From contig CAZPBO010000009.1 of NCBI GenBank assembly GCA_964584815.1, positions 1 to 46,603 on the forward strand: DNA of 46,603 bases, read 5' to 3'. Shown piece by piece: positions 8,247 to 16,470 of the stretch. The translations under genes and the position numbers were made by a program. How positions within the stretch are numbered: position 1 is the stretch's first letter; each line of letters opens with the position of its first letter. This DNA comes from CAZPBO01 sp964584815 (GTDB lineage: Bacteria > Planctomycetota > SKW154). The notes beneath the pieces were generated by a model, which was not told the origin of the DNA, ran no database searches, and saw nothing but the letters and a program-made list of their open reading frames with translations.

Positions 8247-8756
8247 ATGAAGTTGTGTGACTTATGTGGCAAGAAGGTAGCGGTCATCCATGTGGCGGAG
8301 GTTCAGGAGGACGGCAGCGTTCGGAGTGTGAGTTTGTGTGAGGACTGTGCGAGGAAGGAGGGGGTGATACCGGGGCGCGGTGGCAAGAAGGGCGCGGAGG
8401 AGATAATGGAGGAGGCGGTGAAAGAGCAAGAGAATCTGCCGGATGAGAAGCGCGCGGTGACCTGCCCTAACTGCGGGCTGACTTATGAGGGGTTTCGCAC
8501 GCGTGGTAGACTCGGCTGCCCCAACGACTATGATGTCTTCGCGGAGATGCTGGAACCGCTCCTTGAGAAGATACATTTTGGCACAAAACATGTGGGTAAG
8601 GTGCCGAAAGGGAAGGACGAAAAAGCGATGCGCTTGAGGAAGTTGGTGGAGTTGCGTAAGCGTCTGGATGAGGCGGTGAAACGGGAGGAGTATGAACTGG
8701 CGGCGCAGATTCGCGACCAGATAAAAGAACTTGAAAGCGGAAAGGAGCAGGGGTGA
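8247..8756 (+). CDS. mcsA: McsA-like zinc/UVR protein, activator of the arginine kinase
   Basis: Predicted 169 residues. McsA is known in Firmicutes as the zinc-binding activator and adaptor of the protein-arginine kinase McsB. Here CxxC pairs lie at Cys4/7, Cys31/34 and Cys73/76. The fourth pair is half lost: Cys91 remains in GCPNDY, but the expected second Cys is Asp94. A UVR motif (about 127-163, LRKRLDEAVKREEYELAAQIRDQI) ends the protein, as in McsA, ClpC and UvrB/C. The stop overlaps the GTG of mcsB by 4 bases (GTGA), so the two are translationally coupled. An alternative label is a generic UvrB/UvrC-motif protein, but the context makes McsA by far the best call. Confidence 0.92.
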   Translation: MKLCDLCGKKVAVIHVAEVQEDGSVRSVSLCEDCARKEGVIPGRGGKKGAEEIMEEAVKEQENLPDEKRAVTCPNCGLTYEGFRTRGRLGCPNDYDVFAEMLEPLLEKIHFGTKHVGKVPKGKDEKAMRLRKLVELRKRLDEAVKREEYELAAQIRDQIKELESGKEQG

Positions 8757-9808
8757 GAAAAGCGTTTGATAGAATGGTGCAGAATGTAGGGCAATGGTTG
8801 GCACAGGAAGGACCTGACGGGGATGTGGTCATCTCAAGCCGTAGCCGTTACGCCCGTAACATAAGCGGCTTCCGCTTCGTGCCTTCTGCCACAAAAGATG
8901 AGTTGGAAACCATTGTGGAGATGGCAGAAACCGCCGCCAAAAAGGTTCTGCCTTCCGCTATCGTCGCTAACCCCTCAACACTTCCCGAAACCGACAAAAA
9001 TATGCTGATGGAACGCAATATCTTGACCCGCGATATCCTCAAAGCCACACATCCCACAAGAGTGGTCTTCGTTGATGATGAGTCGGCATCAATGCTGATA
9101 AATGAGGAGGACCATATACGGCTGCAAGTGGTGGAACCGGGGCTGCAGCCGCAACGCACACTGGAAAGACTCAACGCCCTTGACGACAAACTGGAGGAAC
9201 ACCTTGAATTCGCCTTCTCGGAGAGGTGGGGTTATCTGACGGCGTGCCCCACCAATGTGGGGACGGGATTGCGGGCAAGCGTGATGTTGCATCTGCCTGC
9301 GCTTGTTCTGACGCGGCAGATAATCCGCGTGGTGGAGGCGGTCAAGAGCGTCGGACTCGCGCTGCGGGGATTCCACGGCGAAGGCTCCTTTCTCTATCAG
9401 AGCGACTTTTTCCAAGTCTCCAATCAGAAAACACTTGGGCGCTCTGAAGAGGCGATTGTGGAAAACATAACCACCATTCTGCCACAGGTGATTGATTATG
9501 AGAGAATGCTGCGTGACCAACTGATAGGGCAGGCGCGGCGTAAAATAGAAGACAGAGTATGGCGTGCGTGGGGGATACTGAACTCAAGTAGGCTGATATC
9601 CACAGGAGAGGCGTTAGAGATGTTGTCATTGGTAAGGCTCGGCGCGGCGATGGGACTGCTGGATGGGGTGAGCATCAAAAGGGTCAATCCGCTGTTTGTT
9701 CTAACCCAGCCCGCCCACATCCAGAAGCGCCTGAAAGGCAAAGCGAGCGAGGAAGAAAGAGACGCCACCCGTGCTGACCTCCTCAGAAACTGGTTCGCGA
9801 AAAACTGA
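8753..9808 (+). CDS. mcsB: Protein-arginine kinase McsB
   Basis: Predicted 351 residues, typical length. McsB transfers phosphate from ATP to arginines of proteins, marking them for ClpC-ClpP. It belongs to the phosphagen (guanidino) kinase fold. Visible motifs: SSRSRYARN (28-36) for nucleotide binding, NEEDHIR (117-123) with catalytic acids, TACPTNVGTGLRASV (163-177) with the reactive Cys165, RGFHGEGS (205-212), and NQKTLG (224-229). The N-terminal substrate-specificity domain of true creatine kinases is absent, as expected for McsB. The start is GTG 8753 overlapping the mcsA stop; ATG 8774 is an alternative. Confidence 0.95.
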   Translation: MRKAFDRMVQNVGQWLAQEGPDGDVVISSRSRYARNISGFRFVPSATKDELETIVEMAETAAKKVLPSAIVANPSTLPETDKNMLMERNILTRDILKATHPTRVVFVDDESASMLINEEDHIRLQVVEPGLQPQRTLERLNALDDKLEEHLEFAFSERWGYLTACPTNVGTGLRASVMLHLPALVLTRQIIRVVEAVKSVGLALRGFHGEGSFLYQSDFFQVSNQKTLGRSEEAIVENITTILPQVIDYERMLRDQLIGQARRKIEDRVWRAWGILNSSRLISTGEALEMLSLVRLGAAMGLLDGVSIKRVNPLFVLTQPAHIQKRLKGKASEEERDATRADLLRNWFAKN

Positions 9809-9822
9809 TTGGGGGATAAACG

Positions 9823-11658
9823 ATGGTGCGCGCACTTGCACTCCTCACCACGATAATCGGGGTTGCCACACCTATCATAACATATGCCGATACCATCATC
9901 CTCAAAGACGGAAAGACCATCTCTGGCGAGTATCTCGGGGAAACTCCAACCGAAATCAAATTCAAGTCCGGCGACGAAAAAATCGTCCTTCCCAAAACGA
10001 TGATAGACAAAATCCGCCGCGATGTCGTTGTCATCCACCTGCTCAACGGCAACCAACTTATTGGGAAACTTATGGAAGAGACCGAAGACTATGTTAAGGT
10101 GCGTTTCCCTTATGGCCACAAAAAGTTTCCCCGCGACGAGATTGAGTCTGTGGAGAAAAAGACCATTGAAGAGAAGCCCAAAATATGGAAGCCAAGCGAG
10201 CGTCCACATCACCGCCCCGACGACCAATCCCCCGATGTGAAAGTCAACCCGTCCGCCCGCTCCATTATTGACCGCTACGAGTTTCCGCCGAAAAAGACAT
10301 CACTCCCCAACGACCAGATAGTCGCCATGCACCGTCAGGTCCATCAGTTCTTCCAGAAAAAACAGTATCACAAGGCGGCGGAACTGCTCAAAAAGATTAT
10401 TGAAGCCGAGCCCCGCGACCATATCGCTTGGTACAACCTCGCTTGCGCCTACTCCCTGATGCGCAAAAAAAGGGACGCCATAAAGGCGTTGTGTCTGGCG
10501 GTCAAAGCAGGATTCACCGATTTTATGCACATATCACACGACCCTGACCTCAAGAACATCCGAAACACGCCGGAGTACAAGCGCTTAATGGATGAAGCGG
10601 ACAAGATAATGCGCGAGGGCGCCGACAGAACGGTAAAGCAACTTAAAAAGCAGTTCGGTGAAGGTTATACATACTTCATAGATGAGGAGCGTCGCCTGAT
10701 ATTCGCCACCAACCAATCTCTGGATGTGATACAACGGATGAAGGAGCATCTGCGCGCGCTGGCTGACGCCGAATGGGCGGACTTCTTTGAACACAAGCCG
10801 ATGTACTACATCAGCGTGGTCTGCCCAAGTAAACAGGATTTCCGCCGCATAGTGCCAAACCCCGCTATCGGCGGCTTCTACAACCCCCGCAACAAGATTC
10901 TCATCTGCGGAAATATGGGCTTTGTTCTTGACCACGAGTTCACCCACGCAATGCACTTCGCCGACCAACACGCGCGTATGCAGCAGCATCCAATCTGGAT
11001 ATGCGAAGGATACGCAACCCTTATGGAGGCTGCCCATGTAGCAGGCGGGCACTGCCTGCCGTGGAGAGTCAATATGCGTCTGCGCGCCATCCAAGCCGCC
11101 GTCAGAATGGGACGCTCCTTCCCGTGGAGCCGCTTTATGAAACTCTCCCAACCCGAATATATGCGCGCCGCAGGTCTATGCTACGCGCAAGGACGCTACA
11201 TCACGCTCTTTTTATGGGAGAAAAAGATTCTTAGAAAATGGTATGATGAGTACTGCCGCAACTGGAAAAACGATAAAACAGGTATACAGGCTCTTGAGAA
11301 GGTTACAGGCAAAACCATAGCACAACTTGAGCAGGAATGGAAACAATGGGTTATGTCCATACGCTCCCAAGACAAGCGCGAACACCGCCCACAAGGACCA
11401 GACCTGGGCATAACGGTTGCCGAAATAATGACTGGTGTTTTGATAACACAAGTTGATGAGAGCGGTCCGGCAAATAAACGACTGCGGGCAGGCGATATGA
11501 TACTACAGGTAAACGGCAAAAATGTGACGACGCTTTCGGAGTTGAACGCTGTGTTGCGCGGCGTTCGGCGCGGACAGAAAGTGCGCTTCCGCGTCCTGCG
11601 CAAACTCCCAAAACGCAAAAGACCCACAAAACTGAATGTCTCCGTTACCGCCAGATAA
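9823..11658 (+). CDS. Secreted gluzincin-type metallopeptidase-like protein with SH3-like, TPR and PDZ parts
   Basis: Predicted 611 residues with GGGGGA before ATG 9823. The N-terminus (1-22, ending TYA-D) is a signal peptide. Two small beta modules follow (about 23-63 and 67-113): TIILKDGKTISGEYLGE and VIHLLNGNQLIGKLMEE. A TPR-like stretch lies at about 165-215. A zinc site HEFTH (371-375) with Glu395 in CEGYATL fits the HExxH...E arrangement of gluzincins, in a context like the peptidase-MA superfamily. A PDZ domain (about 520-605) has DESGPANKRLRAGDMILQVN. I infer an exported peptidase acting in the envelope. It sits 14 nt after mcsB and 24 nt before clpC, although those proteins are cytoplasmic. 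Substrate is unknown. Confidence 0.8.
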   Translation: MVRALALLTTIIGVATPIITYADTIILKDGKTISGEYLGETPTEIKFKSGDEKIVLPKTMIDKIRRDVVVIHLLNGNQLIGKLMEETEDYVKVRFPYGHKKFPRDEIESVEKKTIEEKPKIWKPSERPHHRPDDQSPDVKVNPSARSIIDRYEFPPKKTSLPNDQIVAMHRQVHQFFQKKQYHKAAELLKKIIEAEPRDHIAWYNLACAYSLMRKKRDAIKALCLAVKAGFTDFMHISHDPDLKNIRNTPEYKRLMDEADKIMREGADRTVKQLKKQFGEGYTYFIDEERRLIFATNQSLDVIQRMKEHLRALADAEWADFFEHKPMYYISVVCPSKQDFRRIVPNPAIGGFYNPRNKILICGNMGFVLDHEFTHAMHFADQHARMQQHPIWICEGYATLMEAAHVAGGHCLPWRVNMRLRAIQAAVRMGRSFPWSRFMKLSQPEYMRAAGLCYAQGRYITLFLWEKKILRKWYDEYCRNWKNDKTGIQALEKVTGKTIAQLEQEWKQWVMSIRSQDKREHRPQGPDLGITVAEIMTGVLITQVDESGPANKRLRAGDMILQVNGKNVTTLSELNAVLRGVRRGQKVRFRVLRKLPKRKRPTKLNVSVTAR

Positions 11659-11682
11659 AAAACATCTTTGAGGTGAAAACAG

Positions 11683-14163
11683 ATGTTTGACAGGTTCACA
11701 GACAGGGCAAGGCGCGTGATGCAGTTGGCACGCGCTGAGGCAGTGCGCCTCAACCACGACTACATCGGCACAGAACATGTGCTTCTGGGGCTGATTCAGG
11801 AAGGGTCGGGGGTTGCGGCTTCGGTGCTACGAAATCTGGGCGTTGACCTACAACGCATCCGCCAGGAGATAGAGCGAACTGTGCGCCGCGGAACCGCACC
11901 CGCACCAAGAACAGGACAACTCCCCTTCACCCCACGCGCTAAGAAGGTGCTTGAATTCGCCATTGAGGAAGCCAACTCCCTCGGACACAACTATATCGGC
12001 ACAGAACACCTCCTTCTGGGGCTTTTGAGAGAAACAAGTGGTCGCGCCGCGAAGGTGATGGAAGCCCTCGGCGTCCGCCTGCGCGATGTCCGTGAGGAAG
12101 TGCTGGAACTCCTCGGCGCACGCGATAAGTCCACCCCAGACTCCGATGTTGAAACCCAACCCGCCCGCTCAAAAACCCCAAACCTTGACACCTACGGACG
12201 CGACCTCACCGAACTCGCAAAAAAAGGCAAACTTGACCCCGTCATCGGACGCAAATCCGAAATTGAGCGCGTTATGCAAATCCTCTGCAGACGAACAAAA
12301 AACAACCCCGTCCTTCTGGGTGAACCAGGTGTGGGAAAAACCGCCATCGTTGAGGGACTGGCACAACTAATCGTTGAGGAGAAAGTCCCCGAAATCCTCG
12401 CCTCAAGACGCATCGTCAGTCTTGATTTGGCGCTACTTGTTGCCGGCACCAAATACCGCGGGCAGTTTGAAGAGCGGATAAAGAATGTTATGAATGAGGT
12501 GCGTCGTGCCGGCAACATCATCCTCTTCATAGATGAGTTGCACACCATAGTAGGCGCAGGAGGAGCAGAGGGCGCCATTGACGCAGCCAATGTCTTAAAG
12601 CCCGCCCTATCGCGAGGCGAAATCCAGTGCATCGGCGCCACAACACTTGACGAATACAGAAAGCATATTGAGAAAGACGGCGCTCTGGAACGCCGCTTCC
12701 AAACCATCATCGTCAACCCTCCCACAAAAGAAGAGACTATAGCCATCCTTAAAGGACTGCGCGACCGCTACGAGGCACACCACCGAGTGCGCATCACCGA
12801 CGAGGCAATAGAGGCGGCGGTGTTTCTGTCAGACCGCTACATAACGGGACGCCACCTGCCCGACAAAGCGATAGATGTGATAGACGAGGCGGGTGCGAAA
12901 GTGCGAATGCGTTCCCTCACCCGTCCCCCCGACTTAAAGGACCTTGATGAGCGGATAAAGCGGCTGGAGAAGGAGAAGGACGAGGCGGTGGCGGCGCAGG
13001 ACTTTGAGTTGGCGGCAAGTCTGCGTGACAAACTGGAAAAACTGCGCGCCGAGCGCGAAAAGCGCGAAAAAGAGTGGCTGTCAGTGCGCTACGAGAAAGG
13101 CGGCATTGTTGATGTGAATGTCGTCACAGAGGTCGTCTCCCAGATGACAGGCATCCCGCTGACACGCCTTGACAAGGACGAAACCCAAAAACTGCTGAAG
13201 ATGGAAGACGAACTCCACAAGATTGTTGTGGGGCAGAATGAGGCGATAAAGGCGGTGGCACGGGCGGTGCGCCGCTCGCGCGCTGGACTGAAAGACCCCA
13301 AACGCCCCATCGGAATATTCATCTTCGTCGGTCCCACAGGCGTGGGCAAAACCCTGCTCGCCAAAGCGCTTGCACGCTTTATGTTCGGAACCGAAGAGGC
13401 GCTTGTGCAGATTGATATGTCAGAGTATATGGAGAAGTTCAATGTCAGCCGTTTGGTCGGCGCACCTCCCGGTTATGTCGGCTATGAAGAGGGCGGACAA
13501 CTCACAGAACGCATCCGCAGAAGACCGTATGCGGTTGTGCTGCTTGATGAGATAGAAAAAGCGCACGCCGATGTGCATAATATGCTGCTTCAAGTGATGG
13601 AGGAAGGCGCGTTGACCGACGCGTTCGGACGCCGCGTTGACTTCAGAAACACAATCCTCATTATGACCTCAAACATCGGCGCAGAACTCATAAAGGACGC
13701 AGAACCACTCGGCTTCACCCAGCGCTCCGAAGAACTGACCTACGAGAAGATGAAAGAACGCCTTATGACCAAAATTGAGCACACATTCCGCCCCGAGTTC
13801 CTCAACCGCGTTGATGAGATTATCGTCTTCAAGCACCTGACAAGGGATGAACTGAAGGCGATAGTTGACCTTGAGGTCTCCTATCTGCGAGAGCGCCTGA
13901 AGGGATTGGGACTTGATATTGAACTGACGGACGAGGCGCGGGAGTTCATCCTCAACTACAACTACAACCCCGACTTCGGCGCCAGACCCATCCGACGCTC
14001 TATCCAAAAACTGATTGAAGACCCCCTAAGTGAGGAGATTCTCAAAGGCACTTTCAGCGAACGCGACAAAATTATGGTGACGGTCAAAGATAACGCGCTC
14101 CATTTTGAGGCGCACAAAGAGCGCAGGAAACGGCGCAAAACCGAAGCCGTGGACGCAACATAA
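11683..14163 (+). CDS. clpC: ATP-dependent Clp protease ATP-binding subunit ClpC
   Basis: Predicted 826 residues, standard for ClpC. ClpC is a hexameric AAA+ unfoldase that feeds substrates, including arginine-phosphorylated ones, to ClpP. Domains: the Clp N domain with two repeats (about 1-145, each with YIGTEHxLLGL); AAA-1 with GEPGVGKT (about 213-220), LFIDELHT and the GATTLDEYRKHIEKD sensor region; a middle domain with a UVR motif (about 430-462), diagnostic of ClpC over ClpA/ClpB; and AAA-2 with GPTGVGKT (about 550-557), LLDEIEKAH and GARPIRR near the C-terminus. GAGGTGAAAA precedes the ATG. No clpP is in the window. Confidence 0.97.
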   Translation: MFDRFTDRARRVMQLARAEAVRLNHDYIGTEHVLLGLIQEGSGVAASVLRNLGVDLQRIRQEIERTVRRGTAPAPRTGQLPFTPRAKKVLEFAIEEANSLGHNYIGTEHLLLGLLRETSGRAAKVMEALGVRLRDVREEVLELLGARDKSTPDSDVETQPARSKTPNLDTYGRDLTELAKKGKLDPVIGRKSEIERVMQILCRRTKNNPVLLGEPGVGKTAIVEGLAQLIVEEKVPEILASRRIVSLDLALLVAGTKYRGQFEERIKNVMNEVRRAGNIILFIDELHTIVGAGGAEGAIDAANVLKPALSRGEIQCIGATTLDEYRKHIEKDGALERRFQTIIVNPPTKEETIAILKGLRDRYEAHHRVRITDEAIEAAVFLSDRYITGRHLPDKAIDVIDEAGAKVRMRSLTRPPDLKDLDERIKRLEKEKDEAVAAQDFELAASLRDKLEKLRAEREKREKEWLSVRYEKGGIVDVNVVTEVVSQMTGIPLTRLDKDETQKLLKMEDELHKIVVGQNEAIKAVARAVRRSRAGLKDPKRPIGIFIFVGPTGVGKTLLAKALARFMFGTEEALVQIDMSEYMEKFNVSRLVGAPPGYVGYEEGGQLTERIRRRPYAVVLLDEIEKAHADVHNMLLQVMEEGALTDAFGRRVDFRNTILIMTSNIGAELIKDAEPLGFTQRSEELTYEKMKERLMTKIEHTFRPEFLNRVDEIIVFKHLTRDELKAIVDLEVSYLRERLKGLGLDIELTDEAREFILNYNYNPDFGARPIRRSIQKLIEDPLSEEILKGTFSERDKIMVTVKDNALHFEAHKERRKRRKTEAVDAT

Positions 14164-14175
14164 GGAGTAAAAACT

Positions 14176-15225
14176 ATGCGCGGTCTGACCCTCGTTGCTA
14201 TCTTCTCAGTGGCGTTGCTTTCAGCACAACAAAAAGAACTCCCCCAAAAGAAGCCGCCTTCTGGGGCTGCAAAGAAGACGCCGCAGAAGAAAAATGCCCC
14301 CAAGCAGGAAAAGACAAGCCAAAAGAGTCCGAAAAAGAAGCCGAAAGAGCGTGTGGCGCTCTACCTGCGGGACGGCAGTCGCTTTGAGGGAGAGCCGCTC
14401 GGCGAAAAAGGCGGCTTTTATGTTCTCAAATTTGAGAAGGCGAAACTGCGGGTGCCCAAATCACTTGTGAAGCGTGTTGTGCAGATGAAGGAAGAGCGCC
14501 GTTTCGTGCTGATGGCGTTCGGCAGCAAGGAGGATGCGGAATGGGCGGCGCGGCGGCTCCGTATGGGCGACGCACCCACCCACATCGCACGCATTGAGTC
14601 GCTTCATCCGTCCTGCGCCACCGACGCAATCATTGACTTCTCACCGCGCTCATCTCTCCCAAAAGAACTGGCGCAGAAAGTTTTCTCCGCGAAGGAGCGT
14701 CAAGTCCCTGACCCATTTGAGTTTGAAGGCTTCCACTGGGTAATAAGGGTGGAGAAAAGCCGCTGGAGTGAGCCGAAGCAAAAACCGACACAAAAGGAGA
14801 GCAAAAAGCCGCCGCAGAAGCAAAAGTCACCCCAAAAAGCGGAGAAAAAGCATAAGCCTGTGAAGGAATTGCGGTTGGGTCAGTTCGCGGTGGTGGAGGG
14901 AGGACCCAAAGGTAGGGACGCGGCACAGTTTGTGCGCAGTATTGTGGAGAGAAAACTCTCATCCGTCGGAATAAAAATCGCCCCCGACAGAGGGTTGGTT
15001 TTGCGCGGCGAGGTCGGCTACAAACTGGTTGGTCCTCTTGAGTTCTTCAGTGTTAAACTTTGGGTTGAGAAAGCAACAGCCGGTGGAGGCAAGCCCCAGA
15101 TAGTTTATCAGAGCAAGCGGTTGACGATTCAGGGGCGTGGTGAGGTGGCAAAGGCTGTGGCAAAACTTGTGCGTGATGTTGTAAGGGGATTAGCCGGTGG
15201 TAAAGGTTCGGATAAAGACAAGTAA
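14176..15225 (+). CDS. Secreted protein with SH3-like module and degenerate parvulin-like domain
   Basis: Predicted 349 residues with a signal peptide (1-17, ending LLSA-Q). A Lys/Pro/Gln-rich linker (18-55) follows. Residues about 57-100 (VALYLRDGSRFEGEPLGE) repeat the small beta module seen at the N-terminus of the protein at 9823. Residues about 108-195 look like a parvulin peptidyl-prolyl isomerase: KEDAEWAARRLRMGD, then FSPRSSLPKELAQKVFS, then VPDPFEFEGFHWVIRVE. The usual conserved glycines and the ASHIL start are weak, so activity is uncertain. A second Lys/Gln/Pro-rich linker precedes a C-terminal alpha/beta domain (about 238-340) that I do not recognise. It starts 12 nt after clpC, with GGAG before the ATG, and overlaps the next gene. 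The parvulin call is inference. Confidence 0.75.
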   Translation: MRGLTLVAIFSVALLSAQQKELPQKKPPSGAAKKTPQKKNAPKQEKTSQKSPKKKPKERVALYLRDGSRFEGEPLGEKGGFYVLKFEKAKLRVPKSLVKRVVQMKEERRFVLMAFGSKEDAEWAARRLRMGDAPTHIARIESLHPSCATDAIIDFSPRSSLPKELAQKVFSAKERQVPDPFEFEGFHWVIRVEKSRWSEPKQKPTQKESKKPPQKQKSPQKAEKKHKPVKELRLGQFAVVEGGPKGRDAAQFVRSIVERKLSSVGIKIAPDRGLVLRGEVGYKLVGPLEFFSVKLWVEKATAGGGKPQIVYQSKRLTIQGRGEVAKAVAKLVRDVVRGLAGGKGSDKDK

Positions 15226-15601
15226 GCGTCAGGAGTTGCGTGAGATAACGGTGCAGGTGGCGGAGGCGGTGGCGTCAAGCGGGTTGCAGGAGGGGTTGGT
15301 GCACATATATGTGCCGCACACCACGGCAGGCGTTTTGATAAATGAGAACGCCGACCCTTCGGTGCGTGCCGACATAGAAGCCCTGCTTTCCCGCATTGTC
15401 CCTTACGACTTTCCCTACACCCATCTTGAGGGCAACGGAGCCGCGCATGTGAAGTCATCGCTTGTGGGAAGCGGCGTCTTTGTGCCGTTTGAGGACGGCA
15501 AGTTGTGTTTGGGGCGGTGGCAGGGAATATTCTTCTGTGAGTTTGACGGACCACGGAGCCGTGAGGTATGGCTCACCTTCATCACGGCGGCAAAAACTTG
15601 A
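15197..15601 (+). CDS. YjbQ/UPF0047 family protein
   Basis: Predicted 134 residues, full length for the family. Members are small trimeric proteins; some show weak thiamine-phosphate synthase activity and the true role is unsettled. Signature motifs are present: VHIYVPHTTAGVLINENADP (about 36-55), the middle GNGAAHVKSSLVGS segment, and the C-terminal LGRWQGIFFCEFDGPR. The start is GTG 15197 with AAGGGGA just upstream. This overlaps the 3' end of the preceding gene by 29 bases, which suggests translational coupling. The stop codon lies inside the -35 box of the tRNA promoter. Confidence 0.92.
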   Translation: MVKVRIKTSKRQELREITVQVAEAVASSGLQEGLVHIYVPHTTAGVLINENADPSVRADIEALLSRIVPYDFPYTHLEGNGAAHVKSSLVGSGVFVPFEDGKLCLGRWQGIFFCEFDGPRSREVWLTFITAAKT

Positions 15602-15625
15602 CAAGCGGGGTTGGGATTGTATAGT
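15598..15625 (+). promoter_or_regulatory. Strong sigma-70-like promoter of tRNA-Phe
   Basis: TTGACA (15598-15603), a 16-base spacer and TATAGT (15620-15625) stand just upstream of the tRNA, whose first base is at 15636. The -35 box overlaps the stop codon of the YjbQ-family gene. Near-consensus boxes fit a stable-RNA gene. Confidence 0.75.
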
Positions 15626-15635
15626 GAGTATATGA

Positions 15636-15708
15636 GGGCAGGTAGCTCAGGTGGTAGAGCACCGGACTGAAAATCCGGGTGTCGGCGGTTCGAGTCCGCC
15701 CCTGCCCA
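15636..15708 (+). tRNA. tRNA-Phe (anticodon GAA)
   Basis: A 73-base cloverleaf. The acceptor stem GGGCAGG (15636-15642) pairs with CCTGCCC (15701-15707), with discriminator A at 15708. The anticodon stem CCGGA/TCCGG (15662-15666/15674-15678) encloses loop CTGAAAA with anticodon GAA at 15669-15671. The T arm GGCGG-TTCGAGT-CCGCC is perfect. CCA is not encoded, so it must be added by a nucleotidyltransferase. The next gene, kdsB, begins 33 bases downstream with no obvious terminator between them. Confidence 0.97.
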
Positions 15709-15741
15709 GTTTTTATTTGGGACAGGGTTGAAAGGTGCGCG

Positions 15742-16470
15742 GTGGCGTTGATAGTGATACCGGCGCGGCTGGCGTCAACACGCCTCCCCAAGAAGGTGCT
15801 GCTCAAAGAGTCAGGCAAGTTTCTGATGCAGCATACTTGGGAGCGGGCGCGGAAGGCGCGCTGCGCAGAACGCGTCATCATCGCCACAGACAGCGAGGAT
15901 GTCTTTGACGCAGCGCGTTCCTTCAACGCTGAGGTCTTAATGACCGACCCCGCACACACCTGCGGCACAGAACGCGTCGCAGAAGTCGCCCGCAAATTCC
16001 CTCAATTCCAAACCATTATCAACCTTCAAGCGGATGAGCCAGAAACAGAGCCCGAATTACTGGACACGATAGCGCAGGAGGTGGAGAAGGGGGAGGGTAT
16101 TGTGACGGCGGCTGCCGCGGTTGTTGACCCAGCACTTCTCACTGACCCCGCCACCGTTAAGGTCGTCTGCGATAACAACTCCTACGCCCTATACTTTTCC
16201 CGCTCAGAAATCCCCTATGAGCGTTTCTATTGCGAGGAGACGGTTTTTTTATGCCATATTGGGATATACGGATTCTCGCGCGATGCGCTGCTCAAGTTTG
16301 TGGAACTTGAAAGGGGAAATTTGGAGCGGGTGGAGGGGCTTGAACAGTTGAGGGCGTTGGAGAACGGGATGCGGATAAAGGTTGTGCGTGCGGTGCGTTA
16401 TGTGCGCTCCATTGACACAGAAGAGGACTACAGGGCTTTTTTGAGGCGACTTCGTGAAAGCGGCAATTGA
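15742..16470 (+). CDS. kdsB: 3-deoxy-manno-octulosonate cytidylyltransferase (CMP-KDO synthetase)
   Basis: Predicted 242 residues. KdsB activates KDO with CTP for the inner core of LPS, in the cytoplasm. Motifs: IPARLASTRLPKKVL (about 6-20) for nucleotide binding, THTCGTERVAE-like HTCGTERVAE, NLQADEPE, the FSRSEIPYER segment, and SIDTEEDY near the C-terminus. The start is placed at GTG 15742 after GAAAGG, because longer in-frame starts (as far as 15679) would lie inside the tRNA gene. Good evidence that the cell makes LPS. It overlaps the next gene by 17 bases. Confidence 0.94.
   Translation: MALIVIPARLASTRLPKKVLLKESGKFLMQHTWERARKARCAERVIIATDSEDVFDAARSFNAEVLMTDPAHTCGTERVAEVARKFPQFQTIINLQADEPETEPELLDTIAQEVEKGEGIVTAAAAVVDPALLTDPATVKVVCDNNSYALYFSRSEIPYERFYCEETVFLCHIGIYGFSRDALLKFVELERGNLERVEGLEQLRALENGMRIKVVRAVRYVRSIDTEEDYRAFLRRLRESGN

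Noticed and set aside
7292..8287. 331-codon minus-strand frame overlapping the aromatic-repeat gene
   Set aside because: It crosses into mcsA and the promoters; the other frame has a signal peptide and regular repeats.
15679..15741. Upstream extension of kdsB to 15679
   Set aside because: It would begin inside the tRNA-Phe gene; the KdsB family N-terminus fits GTG 15742.
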